Assembly (NCBI GenBank): GCA_030040115.1
Contig: JASHUH010000177.1
Span: 1-7,105 of the forward strand
Origin: Acidobacteriaceae bacterium
GTDB taxonomy: Bacteria > Acidobacteriota > Terriglobia > Terriglobales > Acidobacteriaceae
DNA length: 7,105 bases
Direction of reading: 5' to 3'
The notes under the pieces: model-generated
Told to the model about the DNA's origin: nothing
The model's database searches: none
What the model saw: only the letters and a program-made list of their open reading frames with translations
Position numbers and translations under genes: made by a program
Part shown: piece by piece, positions 1 through 5,257 of the stretch
Position numbering within the stretch: the first letter of the stretch is position 1
How the letters are laid out: every line of letters begins with the position of its first letter

Positions 1-1641
1 GCTTTTACTCGAACTGACGCGCAATCTCACGTCGTCATATGTGAGGCGATACATCTCGGCGATCGCTGCGGCATAAGCAAGTCCATCTGCGGGCTTCCGG
101 ATCACCTTGAATGTCCTCTGTTGCGGATCCTTGGGATTCACCGTACCGACCATGCTTACTGTCGTGTCATTGAAAGTGGCCAGTTCGTCGAGAAAAGTAA
201 CGGTGACGCACAGCATGTTCAGAATGGCGATTCGCTTCATCACTTCGCGACTAAGAAAGAGAGCGTCGCTTAGCGTCGTGGACAGGAAACTCTCATTCAT
301 TATCAGGATGCTGTTCTCTGTTGCCTGGCCAAAAATCTCATGGATGCGAACCAACTCGTCTTCGAGTTTTCCGCGAAGATTTTGGAGATCCTCCTCCTTC
401 TCGAAGTGAGTGAAGAGCTTGTCGAAGAGGAACAGTTTCGCTGAGATGCCCGCTACAGGACAGCCGAGGGCGGCCAAATAGTGAAGCTGTCCAAAGGTGC
501 GGGCAAACGTGGTCTTCCCACCTTGGTTCGGACCCGAAACGACAATGATTCGTTCTGGGTCCCTCAACTGAAGGCTATTCTTAACCACATCTTTTCGGGC
601 GCGGACCAGCTGATTGGCAAGCGCGAGGTCGTAGGTGTCCTCCACCTGGAGTTCTTTCGAATGACTGCTCACATCGGGAATGCAGAATGAGAGTCCAACC
701 TTCTGCAGCGGTTCCATCTGCTCGAGGTAGGTGAGGTAGAACTGCGCTTCCCGATCGAATCGGGCGATCAGTTCGTGACAGAAGTTCCGATAGCGATCAC
801 AATACTCGTCGAGACTTGCAAAGGTTTCCGAATTAAGCGCAGCGACCAGGTCGAGGATTCGCGCTTCAATATGATTCATCTCCGCTGAGACACGCATCTT
901 GAGGTTGTGGCTTCGCGGATCAGCCTGCCGGAATTTTGAGAAGGTTTCGAGAACCTCTTCGCTGTAGTCGCCTTCCGTGTCCTCGTGATCGATCGTGACA
1001 TGTCCCTGGCGGATGTGGACGGAGTATCGAACCTTTGCGAGATCCGATCTGACCTGCTGCATTTCTCCTCTCAGGTCGGTGAAGTCCGTTGATTTCGAGT
1101 AGCGAATGAGGAAATCGCGAAATCCCTGGAAGCCTCGGGATGAGGGAGAAACGGACAACAAGCCCTCCGCGAGCACTACTGTTGCAGTGCAGTAGGTTTC
1201 GATGGCGTCGAGAAGCGCGGCTTGCTTCTGGCGCTTGTAGTATCGCTTTTCGGAGATCGCGAGATGGACGCGCATGTTCCGCATGCTCTCGCCAAAGGAG
1301 CGCACGATTTCAAGCAGGCGGGGGCTCTCGAGCAGATCCCGGAAGACGTCCTGACGATAATGGACGGCCTCAATGCTCGCCAGCGGTGTGTAAAAAAAGG
1401 GCTTTAGATTGTATTGTTCCCGGGCGGTCGTAGTCGTCTCGACAATCTGGTCGAGATTCAGATCGGCAAAGAATGCGGGAGCTTCCTGAGCCTCAACTTG
1501 TCCGTCGGCTTCGGGACCAACGTTTAGGATGCTGCGAAAGTTCGCAGCATCAAGGTTTATCTCATTGCGTTCGAGGTTCGCTGGGAAGTTGGTCCGTAGG
1601 TGAGGGCTAGAGTTCGGATGATTGACCGGGTTTATGGGCAC
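1..1641 (-). CDS. MutS-family ATPase without mismatch-recognition domain (3' end outside window)
   Basis: Reading the minus strand gives one open frame of 547 codons with no stop before the window edge. The start is GTG at 1641-1639. AGGAG at 1652-1648 lies 6 nt upstream, and an in-frame TAG at 1647-1645 rules out a longer start. Residues 60-360 are mainly helical and charged, with a stretch (FFYTPLASIEAVHYRQDVFR) resembling the MutS core/lever region. Residues 370-378 are the Walker A motif GPNQGGKTT (K376). A MutS signature-like helix lies near 416-436, and Walker B is ILIMNESFLST at 445-455. The H-loop position reads VTFLDEL (481-487). The N-terminal mismatch-binding domain of MutS is absent, so direct mismatch recognition is doubtful. 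Two positions are unusual: Asn449 replaces the Walker B Asp, with Glu450 kept, and Phe483 replaces the usual His. The C-terminus seen reaches the end of the ATPase domain, so little is probably missing. The family is clear. The cellular role is unknown; DNA-structure binding or recombination control is only an inference. Confidence 0.88.
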   Translation of the reverse strand, partial: MPINPVNHPNSSPHLRTNFPANLERNEINLDAANFRSILNVGPEADGQVEAQEAPAFFADLNLDQIVETTTTAREQYNLKPFFYTPLASIEAVHYRQDVFRDLLESPRLLEIVRSFGESMRNMRVHLAISEKRYYKRQKQAALLDAIETYCTATVVLAEGLLSVSPSSRGFQGFRDFLIRYSKSTDFTDLRGEMQQVRSDLAKVRYSVHIRQGHVTIDHEDTEGDYSEEVLETFSKFRQADPRSHNLKMRVSAEMNHIEARILDLVAALNSETFASLDEYCDRYRNFCHELIARFDREAQFYLTYLEQMEPLQKVGLSFCIPDVSSHSKELQVEDTYDLALANQLVRARKDVVKNSLQLRDPERIIVVSGPNQGGKTTFARTFGQLHYLAALGCPVAGISAKLFLFDKLFTHFEKEEDLQNLRGKLEDELVRIHEIFGQATENSILIMNESFLSTTLSDALFLSREVMKRIAILNMLCVTVTFLDELATFNDTTVSMVGTVNPKDPQQRTFKVIRKPADGLAYAAAIAEMYRLTYDDVRLRVSSSKS

Positions 1642-1646
1642 AGTCT

Positions 1647-1672
1647 ACTCCTGCAGTCCTGCTCGCAGGAGT
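1647..1672 (-). promoter_or_regulatory. Hairpin that can sequester the ribosome binding site of the MutS-like gene
   Basis: On the minus-strand RNA, ACTCCTGC (1672-1665) is a perfect 8-bp complement of GCAGGAGT (1654-1647), with a 10-nt loop. The 3' arm contains the whole AGGAG Shine-Dalgarno site (1652-1648) of the GTG start at 1641. A competing 5-bp hairpin, TCCTG (1670-1666) with CAGGA (1661-1657) around a CGAG tetraloop, uses the same 5' arm and would leave the ribosome site free. The pairing is seen directly. A regulatory switch is inferred, and no known riboswitch class is recognised. Confidence 0.5.
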
Positions 1673-1678
1673 CATCTT

Positions 1679-1694
1679 CCCCTCAGGTGAGGGG
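1679..1694 (-). repeat. Short GC-rich inverted repeat in the leader of the MutS-like gene
   Basis: CCCCTC and GAGGGG form a 6-bp perfect inverted repeat around a 4-nt loop. An A-T pair next to the loop would make it 7 bp but leave a 2-nt loop. It lies 6 nt upstream of the ribosome-site hairpin in the minus-strand transcript, so the two stems would stack in tandem in the leader. There is no T-run after it on either strand, so it is not a standard intrinsic terminator. It could be an RNA stabilising stem or a protein-binding DNA palindrome. Confidence 0.4.
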
Positions 1695-1729
1695 CGTATC
1701 AGAGTGGACTCCAACACCCGTTCATTGTC

Positions 1730-1758
1730 AGTATCAAGAGCGGCGAACCGGCTGTCAA
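1730..1758 (-). promoter_or_regulatory. Probable sigma70-type promoter for the MutS-like gene
   Basis: On the minus strand a perfect TTGACA -35 box (1758-1753) is followed by a 17-nt spacer and GATACT (1735-1730), which matches 4 of 6 positions of TATAAT. Transcription would start near 1723-1725. That gives a leader of about 80 nt containing both inverted repeats before the GTG at 1641. The position, spacing and direction fit the gene well. The start point has not been shown. Confidence 0.55.
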
Positions 1759-1829
1759 TGATGAGCCCGGGTTCTCGGCGCCGTGCTGCGGCGTCCATCA
1801 AAGGAGAGGTGTGCAACCAGCCCGCCGCC

Positions 1830-1890
1830 TTGACAACTAGCCCCTTACAGTTCAATATGTTGACAGCACATGTCGGAACGGTAATAGAAC
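1830..1890 (+). promoter_or_regulatory. Candidate tandem promoter region for the Hyf-like operon
   Basis: Two perfect TTGACA hexamers occur on the plus strand exactly 30 bp apart (1830-1835 and 1860-1865). The -10 boxes are poor. CAATAT (1853-1858) follows the first at 17 nt. TAATAG (1882-1887, 16 nt) or TAGAAC (1885-1890, 19 nt) follows the second. A leader of over 250 nt before the first operon gene would result. The -35 match is exact, but the weak -10 boxes suggest activator dependence or chance. No sigma54 -24/-12 element was found in the gap, although formate-hydrogenlyase operons of enterobacteria use one. Confidence 0.25.
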
Positions 1891-1946
1891 TCTACCGCTA
1901 ACCGCCTTCACGGCTGATGATTCCTACCCTGAAGAGGAGTTGCGCC

Positions 1947-2078
1947 GTGAAGAAAATCGTGCGAAAGCTCAACCGAAAATCTCAGCAATTCACCCTGGGG
2001 TTCCTCCCCCAGACTCCCCCGCCAGCCAGGTCACGGCCCGATCCGATGGCCCTTCTTTTTGCGATCTCACGCTGCTGA
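1947..2078 (+). CDS. Possible 43-residue small protein or leader peptide
   Basis: A GTG at 1947 follows GAGGAG (1934-1939) with a 7-nt gap, which is a good ribosome site. The frame runs 43 codons to TGA at 2076-2078. The product starts with a basic stretch (MKKIVRKLNRKSQQ), then a proline-rich part with several Arg residues, then a short hydrophobic tail (MALLFAIS) ending in RC. I recognise no family. It sits 76 nt upstream of the HyfC-like start and could be a translated leader or simply chance. The support is only the ribosome site and start, since the length is too short for a coding-bias argument. Confidence 0.22.
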   Translation: MKKIVRKLNRKSQQFTLGFLPQTPPPARSRPDPMALLFAISRC

Positions 2079-2154
2079 CCGTAAGCGAAGGGCGGTTTCT
2101 AGATCCTTCGAGACTCAGCGCCTCGTGCAACTGCAAAATTCCGGGGGAGTTCGG

Positions 2155-3114
2155 ATGACACGGACAATTCTGTATAACCTCATTCAGCTTCTTTTCGTAC
2201 TCGGCTTTGCGCCTCTCTACTCCGGCGTGCTCAGCCGGTTCAAAGAAATCGTTCAGAGCAGGCGCGGCCCGAGCATCATTCAGCCTTATCGGGATCTCTG
2301 GAAACTCTTTCATAAAGACGAGGTTGTCTCCTCGGAAACCACGTGGATCTTCCGTGTGACTCCCTACCTCGTCTTTATCGTGCCGTTGTTTGTCGCCAGT
2401 CTGATTCCGGTCCTCACGGACTACCCCTTGGCTTTCGCGTTCATGGGCGATATGCTCGCCGGCGGCTTCTTCCTCGGGCTTGGCGGCTTTTTTGCCGCCC
2501 TCGCGGCGGTCGATACCGGAAACCCTTACGGCCCCATGGGAGCGAGCAGAACACGAATGGTAGGGTTCCTTGCCGAGCCGGTTTTCATGATTGTCTTCTT
2601 CACGGTCTCGTTTGTGGCCCAATCCACGATTCCGTACATTGTTCAACAGAAATGGGTCGCAAGCCCGGCTGCATTCTTTTCCCCTGCGCACATTCTTCTG
2701 CTGATCGCCTTCCTGATGTTGATTCTGGCCGAGGGCGGAAAGATCCCCGTCGACAACCCGGCCGGGCACTTCGAACTCGCCATGATCGATGAGTCGAAAG
2801 GGCTCGAATACTCGGGTCGCGGTGCAGCTTTGATGAAGTGGGGCGGCCAAATGAAGTTTCTGGTGCTCACCTGTATCTTCCTCAATGTACTCTTGGCGCC
2901 CTGGGGTTTAGCTGGCGACGTGCAGCCTGGTCATGTGTTGCTGGCCGTTCCACTCATCCTGCTCAAGATTCTCTTGTTCACGATTGTGCTGGTCATAATC
3001 GAAACCTCTCTCGCGAAGCTGCGCCTCTTTCGCATTAGCGAGTTTCTTGGAGCCGCGTTCATCATTTCTGTGGCGGCGATGATTGCAAGCATCTTTTCGG
3101 CTTCCGCCGCTTAG
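2155..3114 (+). CDS. hyfC: HyfC/HycD-like (NuoH-family) membrane subunit
   Basis: This 319-residue integral membrane protein is the subunit that anchors the peripheral arm of group 4 hydrogenase-type complexes and corresponds to NuoH of complex I. About eight hydrophobic segments are visible. Family motifs are present: RRGPS..QPYRDLWKL at 36-51 followed by FHKDEV (52-57), GNPYGPMGASR at 122-132, and the acidic loop EGGKIPVDNPAGHFEL at 193-208 followed by MIDE and LEYSG (up to 221). The acidic residues E193, D200, E207, E213 and E218 are those typical of the NuoH/HyfC quinone- or proton-path loop. The ATG at 2155 is chosen over an upstream in-frame ATG at 2059 because GGGGAG (2144-2149) lies 5 nt before it, and because the 32 extra residues are hydrophilic and unlike the family. 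It is the first gene of the operon and is followed after 13 nt by the HyfE-like gene. Usually a HyfB-like gene precedes it; here none does. Confidence 0.93.
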   Translation: MTRTILYNLIQLLFVLGFAPLYSGVLSRFKEIVQSRRGPSIIQPYRDLWKLFHKDEVVSSETTWIFRVTPYLVFIVPLFVASLIPVLTDYPLAFAFMGDMLAGGFFLGLGGFFAALAAVDTGNPYGPMGASRTRMVGFLAEPVFMIVFFTVSFVAQSTIPYIVQQKWVASPAAFFSPAHILLLIAFLMLILAEGGKIPVDNPAGHFELAMIDESKGLEYSGRGAALMKWGGQMKFLVLTCIFLNVLLAPWGLAGDVQPGHVLLAVPLILLKILLFTIVLVIIETSLAKLRLFRISEFLGAAFIISVAAMIASIFSASAA

Positions 3115-3127
3115 AAAGGAGTCGCCG

Positions 3128-3820
3128 GTGGTGAGCGCTCAAACACAGCTTATCCAGGGACTCAATGCCTTGGCCGCAGGACTGGTCTTGTTAGCAGCGT
3201 TTGCAATGGTAACGACCCGCCAGGTCCAGGGTGTTTTAAGGTTTCTCGTCGTTCAATCGCTCTTCGTGGCGGCATCGGCGTTTCTAATCGGGTTTAATCG
3301 CGGCTCGATCGACCTGTGGGCTCTCGGCTGCATCATGATTGCATCGAAAGTGATCACGATCCCATGGGTTCTCAGGCGGTTGCTGCCCGCGGATCTCTAT
3401 GAGCGTCGCGAGATCGATCAACTCATCAACATTCCCACCTCACTGTTGATCGCACTATTACTGGCAATCGCTGCAGAGTTTCTGGTTGGACCTCTCGTGA
3501 CGGCCGCAAAGGATCCCGTTGTGCAAGCGAATTTGCCGATTGGCATGGCGGGACTCCTGATCGGGGCATATTCCCTGGTCGCGCGCCGCGAGGCCATACC
3601 ACAACTCATTGGCATTCTCGCTATGGAAAATGGCGCATTCTTTGCCGGCATCGCGATTGCGCCTGATCTTCCATTGATTGCAGAACTCGCCATTGCGATC
3701 GACGTGATTCTGATTGTTGTCGTTGTTGGCGTGTTAACTCGGAACATTACCCGAACGATCGGGACGACCGAAGCCTCTGCGATGAGCGAACTGCGCGAGG
3801 AGCCCCGGTCATGGCGTTAA
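3128..3820 (+). CDS. hyfE: HyfE-like membrane subunit
   Basis: This is a small, very hydrophobic protein of 230 residues with about six to seven membrane segments, matching HyfE of hydrogenase-4 (roughly 216 residues). Its C-terminal half resembles NuoK. Visible family features are IASKVITIPWVLRRLL (K74) after the second or third helix, and IGILAMENGAFF with Glu167 buried in a helix, as in the proton-path Glu of NuoK. The start is GTG at 3128, with AAAGGAG (3115-3121) 6 nt upstream. A second GTG at 3131 (9-nt gap) is equally possible. The upstream ATG at 3083 lies inside the HyfC-like gene and is less likely. The last 10 bases overlap the start of the HyfF-like gene, which suggests translational coupling. 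No HyfD-like gene lies between this gene and hyfC, unlike in the E. coli hyf operon. The product is inferred to sit in the ion-translocating arm. Confidence 0.9.
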   Translation: MVSAQTQLIQGLNALAAGLVLLAAFAMVTTRQVQGVLRFLVVQSLFVAASAFLIGFNRGSIDLWALGCIMIASKVITIPWVLRRLLPADLYERREIDQLINIPTSLLIALLLAIAAEFLVGPLVTAAKDPVVQANLPIGMAGLLIGAYSLVARREAIPQLIGILAMENGAFFAGIAIAPDLPLIAELAIAIDVILIVVVVGVLTRNITRTIGTTEASAMSELREEPRSWR

Positions 3821-5256
3821 TAATTGCTGTGTCGCTGCCGCTCCTTGCCGCGTTCCTCTGTTGGCTCAGACCATTGCGCCGAATCGCCTGGGCTATCACG
3901 GTCGTCTTTCTCGCGCTTAATCTCTCAGCCGCTGTGGTTATTGCATGGCAGGTTCTCGCAACTGGACGCGTAGTCGCGGTTGCTGGGTGGCTTGAGGCGG
4001 ATGGCCTGAGCGCCCTTCTGCTTCTAATGGTCACTTTTGTTTGCATTGTGGCCGCCATCTACTCCGGCGGCTATATGCGACATGAAACCGGATCCAAGGA
4101 ACGGTTGTGGTGGTTTTATTCGAACTACAACCTGTTCGTCTTTGCACTGGCGGTCGTTCCCGCTCTGGCTCGGGTCAATCTCGTCTGGGTCGCGGTGGAG
4201 TTGGTCACCCTGTTTGCGACCTTGCTCGTCGGGTACGAAAGCACCCCAGGCGCTCTTGAAGCGGCCTGGAAAATGGCGATATTGACCATCATGGGAGCGC
4301 CAATTTCGCTCTTTGGATTTCTGACTCTCTATTGGGCCTTTCGCACCAGCGGCGGGGGGACATCGGAGACCTGGCAGGGCCTTTACGCCATGGCCGCAAC
4401 CATGTCACCCAATCTGTTGAAGCTGTCTTTTCTGTTGGTCTTTGTGGGATTTGGCGCCAAGTCCGGCCTTGCTCCTATGCATACCTGGCTTCCGGACGCT
4501 CATAGTCAGGCGCCAACTCCGATCTGCGCAGTTCTCTCCGGGATGAAGACCACGATTCCCCTTTACGCCATCTTGCGGCTGCTTTCCATCGTCCTGGGCT
4601 CGCCCGACGCGCGGATCGGGGAATGGATGGTGGTCCTGGGCCTCTTCTCCGTGGGGATCGCGGCGTTCCTTCTCTTGCAAGTGCGCGATTACAAACGCAT
4701 GTTCGCTTACTCCACCGTGGAACACATGGGCATCATTCTCACCGCGGCCGGCTTCGCAACGCATGCTGCGGCATATGGCGCTGTGGCTCAAATGCTGAAT
4801 CACTCAATCACCAAGTCCTTATGCTTCTATGCCGCCGGAATGGTATTGCTGGCGCTCGAGACGCGCCAAATCAGTCAGGTGCGCGGGTTGTTTCGCATAT
4901 CCCCGTTTGCGGCCAGCGCACTTCTGCTTTGTTCGCTGGCCATCGCCGGTGCGCCCCCGTTTCCGATCTTTCTGAGTGAGTTTTCCATTTTGTCTGCCGG
5001 TCTCCGGTCAGGACACAGTGTCGCAGTCATCGTTCTTGCCGTCCTGATCGTCATCGCATTCGTAGCCATTTTCCTGCAAGTCAACAGCATGCTGTTCGGT
5101 GAACCCTCGCACCCTGCAACCCGGGAACGGGCGCCGCGAAGCTGTGGAACGGCGATACTCATCGCGGTCGCGCCGGTTCTGATTCTTGGGGTGTACATTC
5201 CTGGACCGATTCATTCGCTGATGACACTCGCGGCGCAGCAATTGGGAGGACATTGA
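3811..5256 (+). CDS. hyfF: HyfF-like proton/cation antiporter-type subunit
   Basis: This 481-residue protein of the Mrp/NuoL-M-N family has about 13-14 membrane segments and should form the ion-pumping module of the complex. Key buried charges are in place: Glu130 in WVAVELVTLFATLLVGYE, and Lys217 in the hallmark GFGAKSGLAPMHTWLPDAHS. Lys246 is in LSGMKTTIPLYA. His331 and Lys335 are in MLNHSITKSLCF, and Glu390 is in PIFLSEFSIL. These residues make up the central hydrophilic axis used for proton transfer in complex I antiporter-like subunits. The length is slightly short of E. coli HyfF (about 526), and there is no long lateral helix like that of NuoL. The ATG at 3811 has GAGGAG (3797-3802) 8 nt upstream and overlaps the HyfE-like gene by 10 nt. 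The next gene begins one base after the stop. All ion-path residues seem intact, so the membrane arm looks functional even though the large subunit has lost its hydrogenase site. Confidence 0.93.
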   Translation: MALIIAVSLPLLAAFLCWLRPLRRIAWAITVVFLALNLSAAVVIAWQVLATGRVVAVAGWLEADGLSALLLLMVTFVCIVAAIYSGGYMRHETGSKERLWWFYSNYNLFVFALAVVPALARVNLVWVAVELVTLFATLLVGYESTPGALEAAWKMAILTIMGAPISLFGFLTLYWAFRTSGGGTSETWQGLYAMAATMSPNLLKLSFLLVFVGFGAKSGLAPMHTWLPDAHSQAPTPICAVLSGMKTTIPLYAILRLLSIVLGSPDARIGEWMVVLGLFSVGIAAFLLLQVRDYKRMFAYSTVEHMGIILTAAGFATHAAAYGAVAQMLNHSITKSLCFYAAGMVLLALETRQISQVRGLFRISPFAASALLLCSLAIAGAPPFPIFLSEFSILSAGLRSGHSVAVIVLAVLIVIAFVAIFLQVNSMLFGEPSHPATRERAPRSCGTAILIAVAPVLILGVYIPGPIHSLMTLAAQQLGGH

Positions 5257-5257
5257 G

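Larger units (their letters stand above)
1642..2154. other. Divergent intergenic region of about 510 bases
   Basis: This stretch separates the leftward MutS-like gene from the rightward Hyf-like operon. It contains the minus-strand promoter and leader hairpins (1647-1758) and plus-strand TTGACA boxes at 1830 and 1860. A possible short ORF lies at 1947-2078, and there is an inverted repeat at 1995-2012 (CTGGGG and CCCCAG, 6-nt loop). I see no tRNA, mobile element or recognisable remnant of a HyfB-like gene. Other open frames here give low-complexity, unrecognisable peptides. Confidence 0.6.

Noticed and set aside
144..240. Suspected frameshift near the H-loop of the MutS-like gene
   Set aside because: A first pass seemed to hit a stop, but it came from miscounting a T-run (four A on the plus strand). 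The codon phase at Walker A (534) and at the window edge (3) is the same, so the frame is continuous.
107..690. Short plus-strand open frames in the MutS-like region
   Set aside because: They lie antisense to the Walker A to H-loop region of the MutS-like gene and have no ribosome sites or recognisable content.
1879..1897. CGGTA/TACCG inverted repeat as an operator
   Set aside because: Five-base arms around a 9-nt gap are expected by chance in a region of this size, and no regulator family with this site is recognised.
1995..2012. Inverted repeat CTGGGG/CCCCAG as an intrinsic terminator
   Set aside because: The stem is only 6 bp and neither strand has a T-run right after it. The region is C-rich, so such pairing easily arises by chance.
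2031..2060. GGCC/GGCC stem followed by a T-rich tract as a terminator or attenuator
   Set aside because: Only 4 bp pair and the loop is 9 nt; too weak to call as a terminator.
1990..2850. Long minus-strand open frame of 286 codons opposite the HyfC-like gene
   Set aside because: It is the antisense of a strongly hydrophobic, motif-rich membrane protein and gives a low-complexity, charged peptide with no family motif. The plus-strand reading explains the sequence fully.
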